DNA of 64,000 bases from Cyclobacteriaceae bacterium (GCA_016787755.1 JAEUUA010000026.1:62001-126000), one strand, 5' to 3'. Numbered from the stretch's first letter, positions 32,905-42,940 are shown. A program made the numbers and translations. The notes: a model not told the origin generated them from the sequence alone.

Positions 32905-34476
32905 TCAATATGTCCCCTGATTACGGTGATCCCCAAATCGTTTCTTCACGGTTCGCTTTAGCGGAATGTTCATCCCATCGGTACTTTCCAACCAATCGTA
33001 AATGTCAGTTGTTAATTCTTCAATGATGGCCTGATGCTCTGAGCTGGCGATTAGATTATTCATTTCATAAGGATCAGCTTGCAAGTCATAAAACTCATTG
33101 GTGTCCCAAATACCATGGTAGCGAATTAATTTGTATCGATTGGTGCGCACACCATGCATGGTAGGGGTTTGAGGAAAATCATACTCCCAATAGTATTCAT
33201 AGAAAATCTTATCGCGCCAAGTGTACTGATTACTTTGCAACAGCGGTAAGATGGATTGCCCATGAAAGTATTCCGGTTTTTCTATTCCGGCTGCAGCCAG
33301 AATAGTTGGCGCCACATCAATGTTTTGAATCATGGGCTCCATGGTTTTGCCGCCTTCAAAAAGTTCTTTACACCGAATGAGAAACGGAACTTTTACAGAC
33401 TCTTCATAAAAATGGCGTTTGTCAATCAATCCGTGTTCGCCAAAAGAAAATCCATTGTCGCCCATATAAATTACTAATGTAGATTCTGCCAAGCCCTCTT
33501 TATCTAAATAGTCCAGCACAGTTCCTACACTTTCGTCTACCCCCAATAGCGTTTCGCAATAGCGTCTGTAAAAATCAGCAAAGTCGATTTGGCCATGGTA
33601 CATGTAATCAACCCCATGCCAGCTCTCGCGTTGCATCTTCTGCCAATCGGGAGTGCGACCTTTACCATAATAGTCCTCACCTTTTAAGGGCGTTTTCCTT
33701 GAAACTTCTGGTGATAAGGATTCATTAATTCGTTGCTTTCCTATTACCTGGCTATCGGATGTGCGAAACGAAGGTGGCAAAAATATCTCTTCATTTTTAT
33801 AAACACCCCGATGGCGCTTTGCCGGAGCAAACTCTGCGTGTACTGCTTTGTGCGATAAGTAAAGGAAGAAGGGTTTTTCTTTATTACGATTTTGAAGCCA
33901 CTCAACAGCATGCTCGGTTAGTAGGTCGGTAATATAAGTGGAGTCTTTATACGCAACTTCTTTACCATTAATGTTAAGGGTTGGGTTATAATACTCACCC
34001 TGACCTTTGAAACTTTCCCAATGATTAAACCCAGGGCGTGGCTCATTCGTGTCTTGACCCATGTGCCACTTGCCAAAAAAACTGGTTTGATAATCCGCTT
34101 CCTGTAAATACTGCGGAAAGAAAATTAAATTGTCAGGAACAGGTGCCTGATTATCGACTACAGCATGCGTATGTGAATAAAGTCCCGTAAGGATAGAAGC
34201 CCTGCTAGGCGAACATAGTGATGTGGTAACAAACGTATTTCTAAAATAGGCTCCTTCGTGAGCCAAACGATCCATGTTAGGAGTTTTTAACCAAGGTACT
34301 TTTCCGGTAAACCCCATGAAATCGTACCGATGATCATCTGCCAAAATAAAAATTACGTTACGCGGTTTTACATTGGCTATCAGCTTGACGCTTAATTTGT
34401 TTTCTTTTGAGGAATCCTCTGATCCACAACCATTAATAAGAACCAGCAGAAGAATTCCGTAGAGTAATTGTTTCAT
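32905..34476 (-). CDS. Sulfatase lipoprotein
   Basis: A 523-residue arylsulfatase-type enzyme. The lipobox LING-Cys17 marks an outer- or inner-membrane lipoprotein. The sulfatase signature CSPSR places the formylglycine precursor Cys at residue 88, with metal-binding Asp47-Asp48 (ILADDHR) and a C-terminal DPYEMNNL block. A cysteine-type site needs FGE or anSME activation, and no such gene is visible in the window. It probably removes sulfate from a polysaccharide or aryl ester, and lies between the MFS gene and the ChbG-type deacetylase. Confidence 0.94.
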   Translation of the reverse strand: MKQLLYGILLLVLINGCGSEDSSKENKLSVKLIANVKPRNVIFILADDHRYDFMGFTGKVPWLKTPNMDRLAHEGAYFRNTFVTTSLCSPSRASILTGLYSHTHAVVDNQAPVPDNLIFFPQYLQEADYQTSFFGKWHMGQDTNEPRPGFNHWESFKGQGEYYNPTLNINGKEVAYKDSTYITDLLTEHAVEWLQNRNKEKPFFLYLSHKAVHAEFAPAKRHRGVYKNEEIFLPPSFRTSDSQVIGKQRINESLSPEVSRKTPLKGEDYYGKGRTPDWQKMQRESWHGVDYMYHGQIDFADFYRRYCETLLGVDESVGTVLDYLDKEGLAESTLVIYMGDNGFSFGEHGLIDKRHFYEESVKVPFLIRCKELFEGGKTMEPMIQNIDVAPTILAAAGIEKPEYFHGQSILPLLQSNQYTWRDKIFYEYYWEYDFPQTPTMHGVRTNRYKLIRYHGIWDTNEFYDLQADPYEMNNLIASSEHQAIIEELTTDIYDWLESTDGMNIPLKRTVKKRFGDHRNQGTY

Positions 34477-34587
34477 GTGTTAATAGCTATTTTTTTAGTG
34501 GTCACATGGAATCTTCTGGTAGATTAGATGCTTTTGGGTGAATGGAGTGCTGTCGATTTCATAGATTTCTATTTAACATTAAAAACT

Positions 34588-35589
34588 TCACTTGACTTTA
34601 CTTCTTCGCTCCATTACCTCACGCCAGGTGGTCAGAATAATTCCTTCGTCTTGTAGAAACTTTTTAAAGGCGGGATCAGTCATCGCCAGCAAATCCCCTT
34701 TGCGTATTTGCCCTGAAGTCGAAATGTGCGGAAAAACTTCAGTGAGCGCAGTGCAATGCATGATCACCATAGTAAGTCCGGGTTTTAATTCTTTTATAGA
34801 CTTGATATAATTTTCTGTCGCAAATTTTTTGTGTGCCTCTTCCGTGCTGTGTTTTGTTTTGTCATAGGCAAAGCCATAGCTCACATTGTGAAGATCGTCA
34901 AGTACGGGCAATCCCGAATTCCAAATCAGTTGGCCGGTTTGTTTCATCTGATTCATTGCATCTACTGAAAATCCGCTGGTTGCCGAGATCATGGTGTTGT
35001 GCCCTGCCGGAAACATAACCGGAATTTTATTTTCGATGCCAATTTTAACATAGCGTTGTAAAAACTCAGGAGAAGCGAATAATGTTCCCATGTGTGAATC
35101 CAAATGAGTAGGTTCAAAGCCCATGCTTCGTGCCCGAGCAAGTTGTGCTCGGATTTCACTTTCCACTTCATCTGCGGAAGCATGTTTTACAACATCTTCC
35201 ACCGAAGACCAGAACGCTCCTTCTTCATCTACCAAACCAGGAGATGATGGCTTACCCGTTAGCGGTCCCCATCTGTATTCACTCCACTCCGATGTGAGTG
35301 TTAAGTGTAACCCGGCATCGACTTGGGGATGTGTTTTTAAGTATTGAACATAGCCGGGCACCCATGGGCATGGCATCATAATACTAAGGCTGTTTGCTAC
35401 TCCATTTTCCATGGCTTGAATGGCGCCTTGATTGGAATCGAAACTCATACCCACATCATCTACATGGAGTATTAACACTTTCGCATTTCTAGGAAAGCCC
35501 AGTTTTTCGGCAAACGTCTGCTGTCCATACGCAGCCCGATGTACACTATACAAAACCAGTAGCCCGATTAAAATATTTCTGTATTTCAT
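34588..35589 (-). CDS. ChbG/HpnK (YdjC)-family deacetylase, exported
   Basis: A 333-residue carbohydrate deacetylase-like protein with a signal peptide (MKYRNILIGLLVLYSVHRAAYG). The metal site appears as LHVDDVGMS, DAGLHLTLTSEW and HLDSHMG, the three conserved blocks of the family. Members deacetylate chito-oligosaccharides or hopanoid-linked sugars. With the neighbouring sulfatase it suggests trimming of a modified polysaccharide outside the cell. It follows hflX by 29 bases. Confidence 0.9.
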   Translation of the reverse strand: MKYRNILIGLLVLYSVHRAAYGQQTFAEKLGFPRNAKVLILHVDDVGMSFDSNQGAIQAMENGVANSLSIMMPCPWVPGYVQYLKTHPQVDAGLHLTLTSEWSEYRWGPLTGKPSSPGLVDEEGAFWSSVEDVVKHASADEVESEIRAQLARARSMGFEPTHLDSHMGTLFASPEFLQRYVKIGIENKIPVMFPAGHNTMISATSGFSVDAMNQMKQTGQLIWNSGLPVLDDLHNVSYGFAYDKTKHSTEEAHKKFATENYIKSIKELKPGLTMVIMHCTALTEVFPHISTSGQIRKGDLLAMTDPAFKKFLQDEGIILTTWREVMERRSKVK

Positions 35590-35618
35590 GTACTAAAATT
35601 TATTGAGATCGAATTTAT

Positions 35619-36791
35619 CTACACATTTTCATCCAGCGAGTATTCCCGGCCACTTACGAAATTTGGATAAATGCGAAGATGTTTTTTCTTCACTTCTTCG
35701 AAAACCAATCTGCGCAACACCTGAATATTTTCCTTGTTCTCAGCCGAAATGAAAACCACGTGTTCAAAACCAAGCTCACGATAATATCCTTTCATTTCAT
35801 CGAAATTAATTGGCACTTCTTTCTTCTCAAGAAGATCAATTTTATTTAACACCAGAATAGTAATTAAATCTCCGGCACCTAATTCAGCCAGTGTATTTTT
35901 TACAACTTCAATCTGATTGTCGTGAAAGGGATGTGCAACATCTACCACGTGTAGCAGTATATCTGCTTCACGCACTTCATCCAATGTAGATTTAAATGAC
36001 TCAATTAAATGATGAGGAAGCTTGCGAATGAATCCTACGGTATCGGAAAGTAAAAAAGGAATTTCACCAATTACTACTTTGCGTACCGTGGCATCTACCG
36101 TGGCAAATAGTTTGTTCTCTGCTTTCACCGCTGACTTAGAAAGCAAATTCATCAATGTGGATTTACCCACATTGGTGTAGCCAACCAATGCTACCCGCAC
36201 TGTGCTGGTTCGCGACTTACGCTGAGTCTTTCGTTGCTTATCTATTTTTTCAAGTTCTTCTTTCAACAAAGTAATCCGGTAGCGAATGTTACGTCTATCC
36301 GTTTCAATTTCCCGCTCACCCGCCCCGCCCCGGGTTCCCGTTCCCCCGCGCTGCCTTTCCAGGTGAGTCCACATACGCGTTAAGCGCGGCAACAAATATT
36401 GGTTCATGGCAAGCTCTACCTGTGCCCTTGACTGTGCCGTTTGGGCGCGCATGGAAAATATGTCAAGTATTAATAGGCTTCGATCATACACGCGCACTTT
36501 TAGGTCACGTTCAGGGGTGTTTAGCTCCTTTTCAAGATTTCTTAATTGAGAAGCACTGAGATCATCGTCAAAAATTACATGATCGATTTCCTTGGCAATC
36601 ACATAGTCTTTAATCTCAGCAAGTTTTCCTTTTCCTACAAAAGTACGCACATCTGGCTGAGGCAATCGCTGAACAAACCGATTCCTTGTTATTATTCCTG
36701 CCGTCTCTGCTAAAAAGGCTAGTTCATCAAGATGTTCATTGGTTATTTCGGTGTTTTTGTCCGCTAGTGCTACGAGAATCGCCTGAATCAT
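35619..36791 (-). CDS. hflX: GTPase HflX
   Basis: A 390-residue GTPase that splits stalled or hibernating ribosomes. The N-terminal HflX domain (TFVGKGKLAEI, FDDDLSASQLRNLE) is followed by a glycine-rich linker (GGTGTRGGAGEREIETDRR). The G domain shows G1 GYTNVGKST, G3 DTVGF, G4 NKID and G5 SAENKEN. Length is normal. A TAAGTTTG -7-like element lies about 25-30 bases upstream of the ATG, without a good -33 partner. It is the first gene of the minus-strand series. Confidence 0.97.
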   Translation of the reverse strand: MIQAILVALADKNTEITNEHLDELAFLAETAGIITRNRFVQRLPQPDVRTFVGKGKLAEIKDYVIAKEIDHVIFDDDLSASQLRNLEKELNTPERDLKVRVYDRSLLILDIFSMRAQTAQSRAQVELAMNQYLLPRLTRMWTHLERQRGGTGTRGGAGEREIETDRRNIRYRITLLKEELEKIDKQRKTQRKSRTSTVRVALVGYTNVGKSTLMNLLSKSAVKAENKLFATVDATVRKVVIGEIPFLLSDTVGFIRKLPHHLIESFKSTLDEVREADILLHVVDVAHPFHDNQIEVVKNTLAELGAGDLITILVLNKIDLLEKKEVPINFDEMKGYYRELGFEHVVFISAENKENIQVLRRLVFEEVKKKHLRIYPNFVSGREYSLDENV

Positions 36792-36949
36792 GTATTTCGA
36801 ATGAGTTTAAAAATCAAACTTACCTTATTCCAACCCATTGAATAAACCTGCTGGTTACATTTTTAATTTTTCACAGGATACATGTAAGAAATTGATAAGA
36901 AATTCACATTTTTGAATCTGGAAAGTAAAACCTAAACAAAAAAGTCTTA

Positions 36950-36970
36950 ATCTGGCCCGTCAAGCCAGAT
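36950..36970 (+). promoter_or_regulatory. Hairpin just upstream of the exopolysaccharide genes
   Basis: ATCTGGC (36950-36956) and GCCAGAT (36964-36970) form a perfect seven-base-pair stem with a seven-base loop, ending 10 bases before the glycosyltransferase ATG. It would sit in the 5' leader and could affect translation start. Confidence 0.4.
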
Positions 36971-36980
36971 AAGTTGGCCA

Positions 36981-38093
36981 ATGAAAGTAGCAATCGTATT
37001 AAATACCTCCTGGAACATCTACAATTTCCGACTGAATTTTGTTAAGGCTTTGCTTGATCAAGGCTATGAAGTTCATACTATAGCCCCCCATGATAACTAT
37101 ACGCAGCACCTCGAAGCCATTGGTTGCACCCATCATGATGTGAAAATGGACAGCCGAGGGGCAAACCCGATTAAAGACATTGCCCTAACCTTTGAATTGT
37201 GGGGAATTTATAGAAGACTAAGACCTGATATCATTCTACACTATACCATAAAGCCAAATGTCTATGGCACCCTGGCTGCTTCCATGTTGAAGATTCCCAT
37301 TATTAATAACGTGTGTGGCTTGGGAACTGTGTTTCTAAAAAATAACCTGGTATCAGCCTTCGCGATTTTGCTTTACAAAATTGCATTTAGGTTTCCCAAG
37401 AAAGTGTTTTTTCAAAACCCTGACGACCTTGCTCTATTTCTTGATAAGAATCTTGTACCGGCCAAGTCAGCTGATTTGATACCCGGTTCTGGCATTAACC
37501 TGACCCATTTCAAGCCCATGGAATTTAAGCGAAATGAAGCGTTTACATTCTTGTTGATTTCGAGGCTTATAACGGATAAGGGGATTTTAGAATATATCGA
37601 GGCAGTAAAATCACTTAAGAAAAAAGGTGTTAACGCTCGATTTCAGCTATTGGGAGCTAAAGATCCGGAACATAAGAGAGGCATTCAACTTCCCGTTATT
37701 GAAGGCTGGATTCAAAGCAATACCATTGAATATTTAGGCACTACTGATGATGTTCGCCACTTCATCGAAAAGGCAGATTGTATTGTACTTCCTTCCTACC
37801 GTGAAGGAACGCCTCGTACCTTGCTGGAGGCTGCCAGTTCTTCGAAACCAATAGTAGCAACCAATGTTCCTGGTTGCCACCATGTTGTCACCGATAATTA
37901 CAATGGCCTCCTGTGCCAAATCAAAAATCCTGATGACCTTGCTTTAAAGATGGAGCAAATGCTTTCGTTGGATGATCAAACCATTAAAAAGTTTGGAGAA
38001 AACGGCCGAAAGAAAATTGAGTTTGAGTTTGATGAAAATCTGGTAATCTCAAAATACCTGCAAGAAATCGCTACGCTTAAAGCTGCCATGTAA
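36981..38093 (+). CDS. GT4-family glycosyltransferase
   Basis: A 370-residue GT-B glycosyltransferase. The N-terminal acceptor domain begins KVAIVLNTSWNIYNFR. The C-terminal GT4 donor domain has LISRLITDKGILEYIEA and PSYREGTPRTLLEAASSSKP, with the EX7E pair. It most resembles GalNAc/galactosyl transferases of capsule loci. It is the first gene of a plus-strand group with the OPX lipoprotein, Wzc and CpsB, so it probably adds a sugar to the lipid-linked repeat of an exopolysaccharide. Confidence 0.92.
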   Translation: MKVAIVLNTSWNIYNFRLNFVKALLDQGYEVHTIAPHDNYTQHLEAIGCTHHDVKMDSRGANPIKDIALTFELWGIYRRLRPDIILHYTIKPNVYGTLAASMLKIPIINNVCGLGTVFLKNNLVSAFAILLYKIAFRFPKKVFFQNPDDLALFLDKNLVPAKSADLIPGSGINLTHFKPMEFKRNEAFTFLLISRLITDKGILEYIEAVKSLKKKGVNARFQLLGAKDPEHKRGIQLPVIEGWIQSNTIEYLGTTDDVRHFIEKADCIVLPSYREGTPRTLLEAASSSKPIVATNVPGCHHVVTDNYNGLLCQIKNPDDLALKMEQMLSLDDQTIKKFGENGRKKIEFEFDENLVISKYLQEIATLKAAM

Positions 38094-38173
38094 GGTTTCA
38101 GCAAGAACTGCCAATTTCAACGAGTTATTGATAAAATCAGTAATTTCACCTGTTTTTTATAAAGTTATTGGCC

Positions 38174-38923
38174 GTGCGTATTCTATTTTGTGTCCTCTTT
38201 CTGGTTGTGATGTCGTGTGCCTCGTACAAGCAAAACATCATGTTCAAATCTTCCGAAGGAGTAGCCTCTGAGCGTATTAAAAAGGATGTTATTTCAGCCG
38301 AGAAAAATTATCACATCCAGAAGAACGACCACCTTACATTACAAGTTTACTCGAATCAGGGCGAACGCTTAGTTGATCCGGCTCCTGAATTGCGTAACTT
38401 GAATGCTCCCACAGATGAGCCCACTCAATCGGAAATTACGTATTTAGTTAACCTTCAAGGCGTGGTTCGCTTTCCCATGATTGGAGAAATAAATCTTGAA
38501 AATTTTACGCTTCGCCAGGCTGAAGAAATTGTTCAAAAGGAATATAGTAAGTTTTTCAAGGAACCTTTTGTTATGATCAATTATGTAAACAAGCGTGTAA
38601 TTATGTTGGGTGCCGTGGGTGGGCAGGTAATTCCCCTCACCAATGAAAACATGAGTTTGTTAGAAGTTCTTGCTCTTGCCAAGGGTTTGCCAAATGATTC
38701 AAAAGCCAATACGATTAAAGTAATACGAGGCGAACGCGTTTTTGAAATAGACTTAAGTACCATTCAAGGATTTAAGGATGGAAATCTAATTATAGAACCG
38801 GGCGATGTTGTTTATGTAGAACCTATTCGGAGGCCTTTTAGTGAAGGATTGAAAGATAATGCCGGAGTTGCCAGTTTATTGGTAAGTCTTTTGACCTTGT
38901 TGGTAATCCTTAGAACCTACTAA
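38174..38923 (+). CDS. Polysaccharide export (Wza/OPX-like) lipoprotein
   Basis: The start is either TTG at 38168 or GTG at 38174. The GTG gives MRILFCVLFLVVMSC, a clean lipoprotein signal with Cys15, and is preferred. The mature part holds the poly_export domain (YHIQKNDHLTLQVYSNQGE, LVNLQGVVRFPMIGEI) and an SLBB-like block (VIMLGAVGGQV, LLEVLALAKGLP). A C-terminal helix (NAGVASLLVSLLTLLVILRT) fits the membrane-anchored Bacteroidota type. It forms the outer-membrane part of the export channel with Wzc, whose gene begins eight bases later. Confidence 0.9.
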   Translation: MRILFCVLFLVVMSCASYKQNIMFKSSEGVASERIKKDVISAEKNYHIQKNDHLTLQVYSNQGERLVDPAPELRNLNAPTDEPTQSEITYLVNLQGVVRFPMIGEINLENFTLRQAEEIVQKEYSKFFKEPFVMINYVNKRVIMLGAVGGQVIPLTNENMSLLEVLALAKGLPNDSKANTIKVIRGERVFEIDLSTIQGFKDGNLIIEPGDVVYVEPIRRPFSEGLKDNAGVASLLVSLLTLLVILRTY

Positions 38924-38931
38924 TTGAATGT

Positions 38932-41238
38932 ATGGAGATTCCAAAATCCACATCTGCAGACTCCATAGATCCTGAAAAGCTATCCGCTGTATTCAGGAAA
39001 AACTTACTTTGGATTATTCTGATTTTTATTACGACTAATTTCGTTGCCTATTTAACGATTCGTTATACAAAAGATTTATTTGAATCGGAATCAGAACTTA
39101 AACTCGATATTAAACGTGATGCCACTGAACTAGGAATTAAAACGATCATTGAAGACCAGAACTTGAATATTGTTTCTGGTGAGATCGAACAAATCAAATC
39201 AAAACTTTTTTTCAGTAAAGTATTAGATTCTTTAGATCTGTCTATCAGCTATTACAGCGTAGGTAAAGTTTTAAAAGACGAAATGTACAAGCGGTCCGCT
39301 TTTTTAGTATCTGCTAAAAAGATTAATCCTTCTCATTACGATATTCCAATTTACTTTGATTTTAAGGGAGGTAATCAGTTCGATTTGCGATTTGGAGAAA
39401 ATGGAGATCTTATATCCGGTTTTTTTGGCGCCCCGATTTATTTACAGGGAACTCAGCTAATCATTACAAAGTCACCTTTCTTTCAAGAGGATGACAGCAA
39501 TACGTATTACTTCACATTAAATAGCCGTAATAAATTGATAGAATACTTATCTAAAAATATTCAGGTAGACCCTCTAAATTTTCAAGCAAATACCATTCGT
39601 ATTTCTTTTCAAGACTATAATGCATTGAAAGCATATGATATTGTGAACAAAATTGATTCACTCTATATCATCTACAGCAATGAACAAAAGAATCTCGCAA
39701 ACAAGCAAAAGATCGAATGGCTGAATAACGAATTGGAACAAGTTGAGACAAAAATGGAAGGATTTGAAGATTACTTCGAAAACTTTACACTTAAGAATAA
39801 GAGCAGTGATTTAAATCTCGATTTAAAAAGAACCATTATCTCTATAAATCGGGTGGATTCTCAACGCTATGAACTTGCAAAGAAATTGACTGAACTTAAT
39901 GCACTACTCGAGGTGATCACGGAAAACAAAATCACCCTGACTCATCAACCTTATAAATTCTTACCCGATTATATCAATAAAAAAATTGAAGAGTTAAATA
40001 AAACTGCAGAGGATCGCGATCGCCTAAGTTTGGCGTATAACGAAAATACGTTCGCCTTTAAACAAAAAGATCGGGAATTGAACGCAACCAAAGATCAGGT
40101 ATTTACTCAATTAACGAAACTCAAAAAAGACTGGCTGTCAACTCAAGGGGAGTTAAGCAAACAAAAGGAAAATCTTGAAAGGGAGTTTGCTGGAATGCCC
40201 GATAAAAATACCCAGTTTTCGAAAAATCAGCGGTACTATAAATTATATGAAGAGTTCTACTTGTCGATGATGCAATCCAAAGCAGAATTTGAAATTGCAC
40301 AAGCAGGAAGCACGCCTGATTTCAAAATTTTGTCACCAGCCACAATTCCCCTCGTCCCTATCTCTCCAAAAAAATATTTGATCCTGGGTATAGGCTTAGT
40401 AGCTGGCCTTGTCCTAAACTTTTTCTTTATTGGAATTTTATACCTCCTCAACAATAAAATAACGAGTATCAAAGAAGTAGAACGAGGTACGCAGGTACCA
40501 ATGCTAGGAGCCATTCCGGCTTCATACAATAAAATAGAGACCATGTTTCACGTCATCGATAATCCAAAATCAATGGTAAGTGAGGCTATTCGTAGTTTAC
40601 GCACAAACCTTGAGTTTTTCAATTCTACCAATCATTGTAAAATAATTACAATTTCCTCTACCACTTCAGGAGAGGGTAAATCTTTCCTGGCAATGAATCT
40701 TGGTGGTGTGCTGGCTATGTCGCGCAAGAAAGTTGTGCTAATTGATTTGGATATGCGAAAGCCTAAAAGTGATAAGTATCCGACAGGAGATTCGAGCAAA
40801 GGCATGAGCACCATTTTGATCAAGAAGAATTCCTGGAAAGAATGTGTTGTTAAAACTTCGCTGGAAAATTTTGATTTCCTTCCATCAGGACCGCATCCGC
40901 CCAATCCCTCTGAGTTACTTTTGAATGGTGAGTTTTCAGAACTCCTGGAAGAACTTCGTACGGAATACGATTTTGTCGTGATTGATACCCCGCCCGTTGG
41001 ATTGGTTACCGATGGCATAATGGCTATGAAGCGATCTGATTTATCTATCTATGTATTTCGTGCCAATTACTCCAGACACGACTTCATGAATAATTTAAAT
41101 CGTGTCATAAAGATCAACAAGCTTACCCATGTTTCATCGGTAGTGAATGCATTACCCATAAATAGAAACACATATGGATATGGCTACTATGAAGACCGTC
41201 CTTCCAAAAGCCCCTGGAAAAAATTTCTTAGCCGGTGA
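38932..41238 (+). CDS. Wzc-like polysaccharide co-polymerase and tyrosine autokinase
   Basis: A 768-residue BY-kinase. The N-terminal Wzz domain has a membrane helix (LLWIILIFITTNFVAYLTI), a long periplasmic coiled region and a second helix near residues 480-500. The cytoplasmic kinase domain has Walker A (TSGEGKS, about 576-583), Walker A' (VVLIDLDMRKPK, about 601-612) and Walker B (FVVIDTPPV, about 680). The C-terminal Tyr cluster (NTYGYGYYEDR) is the autophosphorylation target. It controls chain length and export. Its stop overlaps the GTG start of the cpsB-like gene by four bases, pairing kinase and phosphatase. Confidence 0.94.
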   Translation: MEIPKSTSADSIDPEKLSAVFRKNLLWIILIFITTNFVAYLTIRYTKDLFESESELKLDIKRDATELGIKTIIEDQNLNIVSGEIEQIKSKLFFSKVLDSLDLSISYYSVGKVLKDEMYKRSAFLVSAKKINPSHYDIPIYFDFKGGNQFDLRFGENGDLISGFFGAPIYLQGTQLIITKSPFFQEDDSNTYYFTLNSRNKLIEYLSKNIQVDPLNFQANTIRISFQDYNALKAYDIVNKIDSLYIIYSNEQKNLANKQKIEWLNNELEQVETKMEGFEDYFENFTLKNKSSDLNLDLKRTIISINRVDSQRYELAKKLTELNALLEVITENKITLTHQPYKFLPDYINKKIEELNKTAEDRDRLSLAYNENTFAFKQKDRELNATKDQVFTQLTKLKKDWLSTQGELSKQKENLEREFAGMPDKNTQFSKNQRYYKLYEEFYLSMMQSKAEFEIAQAGSTPDFKILSPATIPLVPISPKKYLILGIGLVAGLVLNFFFIGILYLLNNKITSIKEVERGTQVPMLGAIPASYNKIETMFHVIDNPKSMVSEAIRSLRTNLEFFNSTNHCKIITISSTTSGEGKSFLAMNLGGVLAMSRKKVVLIDLDMRKPKSDKYPTGDSSKGMSTILIKKNSWKECVVKTSLENFDFLPSGPHPPNPSELLLNGEFSELLEELRTEYDFVVIDTPPVGLVTDGIMAMKRSDLSIYVFRANYSRHDFMNNLNRVIKINKLTHVSSVVNALPINRNTYGYGYYEDRPSKSPWKKFLSR

Positions 41239-41954
41239 TTTCATTTTTTCAAAAAAAAAATAAGTTTCATAACCCACTCCACACGGATATTCATTCGCAT
41301 TTGCTGGCAGGATTAGATGATGGTGTAAAAACACAAAAAGAGGCGATTGAGCTTGTTTCTTACTTCCATAAACTTGGTTATCAAAAACTTATTACCACCC
41401 CGCATATCAATAGTGACTACTATCGCAATGAACCCGAACCAATACGAAGAGTGTTGGCAGAATTAAATGATGCCTTGCAAGCAGAGTCTATGGCGGTTGT
41501 AGTTGAGGCTGCTGCTGAATACTATTTGGACGAAGAGTTAATGAAAAAAGTTGACTCAAAGGAAAATCTGCTGACATTTGGGCAATCTTATTTGCTCTTT
41601 GAAACCAATTTCTTAACTGAACCATATCAGCTGAATGATTTCATCTTTAAAGTAATCACTCAAGGGTATAAACCCATACTTGCACATCCTGAACGGTACG
41701 CCTATATGACGTTAGCGAAAGCCGAGGATTTAAAAAATCGTGGCGTGCTCTTTCAAATCAATATTCCATCCCTTGTTGGACTTTATTCCAAACCCATACA
41801 ACAGCTCGCCTATAAACTGATCGACCAAGGTTGGGTTGATTTATTGGGCAGTGATTGTCATCATGCTACTCATTTACAGGTATTGGAAGATGCTGTTCAA
41901 AATAAGTACTTTAGAAAGGCGGTAGAATTGCCACTTCTTAACAATAGTCTTTAA
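41235..41954 (+). CDS. CpsB/CapC-family tyrosine phosphatase (PHP fold)
   Basis: A 239-residue PHP-type manganese-dependent phosphatase starting at a GTG that overlaps the wzc stop. The metal site shows as HTDIHSHLLAGLDDG (His20, His22), with HPERYAYM and GSDCHHATHL further on. It should dephosphorylate the Wzc tyrosine cluster, closing the phosphorylation cycle that drives polymer export. The length matches the CpsB/CapC/YwqE family. It is immediately followed (two bases) by an SDR epimerase-like gene. Confidence 0.93.
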   Translation: MISFFQKKNKFHNPLHTDIHSHLLAGLDDGVKTQKEAIELVSYFHKLGYQKLITTPHINSDYYRNEPEPIRRVLAELNDALQAESMAVVVEAAAEYYLDEELMKKVDSKENLLTFGQSYLLFETNFLTEPYQLNDFIFKVITQGYKPILAHPERYAYMTLAKAEDLKNRGVLFQINIPSLVGLYSKPIQQLAYKLIDQGWVDLLGSDCHHATHLQVLEDAVQNKYFRKAVELPLLNNSL

Positions 41955-41956
41955 TC

Positions 41957-42940
41957 ATGATTGCAGTAACAGGTGCTAATGGTTTATTAGGTAGTTTCAT
42001 TCTGCGAAAGCTGATGATTGAGAAGCTACCTGTCATTGGCTTGCATAAAAAAGATAGTGATTGCTCACATCTCAACGATCTGACAAATATTTCCTGGCGC
42101 GAACTTGAAATCTTAGATCCTCTATCTGTTGAAGAAGGAATTAAAGGTGCCACGCATGTAATTCATACAGCTGCCTTTGTATCATTTAATCCACAACATC
42201 AAAATAAAATAATGGCCGTAAATGTGGGGGGTACTCAGCACCTTGTAAATGCATGCCTTGCACAAAACGTCCAACAATTGATTCATATTAGTTCAGTGGC
42301 TGCCTTAGGCCGTAAAAAAGAAATTCCAAACATAGATGAGACTTCACGATGGGTTGAGAGCGATCTGAATACAGATTATGCAAAATCAAAATACCTGGGT
42401 GAAGTAGAAGTATGGCGAGGAGCCGAAGAAGGACTTCCTGTTGCTGTAATCAATCCATCTGTTATTCTCGCTCCCTCCGATTGGGGTAAAAGCAGCGCAC
42501 AATTATTTCACTACGTATGGAGGGGGAAAAAATTCTATACCGAGAACCAAGTAAACTATGTAGATGCTCGTGATGTTGCTGAAATTGTCTGGCAAGCTTA
42601 TTCTCAAAAAATAACGGGCGAGCGATTTATCGCTAACGGAGGGAATATTGAACTAAAAGAATTATTTGACCTAATGGCCATTCGATTTAAAACAGAATCC
42701 CCAACAATAAAAATACATCCACGATGGGTTGCCGCGTTTGCCCGAATAGAGGAATTGCGAGCCCGGCTTATGGGAAACGAGCCTCTGATAACAAGACAAA
42801 CTGCCAAAATCACAAAAGAAAATTTTCGTTATCTAAATACAAAAGCCACCAAGCAATTAGGCATTTCGTTTAGAAAGTTGGAGGAAACACTGGATTGGTG
42901 CTGTGACTACTATTTGCAGACTTATACTACAAACAAATAA
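41957..42940 (+). CDS. NAD(P)-dependent epimerase/dehydratase (extended SDR)
   Basis: A 327-residue extended short-chain dehydrogenase/reductase. The nucleotide-binding loop is GANGLLG (6-12). The active-site Tyr141 and Lys145 (YAKSK) and the preceding Ser at about 112-113 are present. It resembles dihydroflavonol-reductase-like SDRs rather than a classic UDP-galactose epimerase. Its location two bases after the phosphatase gene ties it to the exopolysaccharide group, perhaps for a nucleotide sugar, but the substrate is not assignable. Confidence 0.88.
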   Translation: MIAVTGANGLLGSFILRKLMIEKLPVIGLHKKDSDCSHLNDLTNISWRELEILDPLSVEEGIKGATHVIHTAAFVSFNPQHQNKIMAVNVGGTQHLVNACLAQNVQQLIHISSVAALGRKKEIPNIDETSRWVESDLNTDYAKSKYLGEVEVWRGAEEGLPVAVINPSVILAPSDWGKSSAQLFHYVWRGKKFYTENQVNYVDARDVAEIVWQAYSQKITGERFIANGGNIELKELFDLMAIRFKTESPTIKIHPRWVAAFARIEELRARLMGNEPLITRQTAKITKENFRYLNTKATKQLGISFRKLEETLDWCCDYYLQTYTTNK

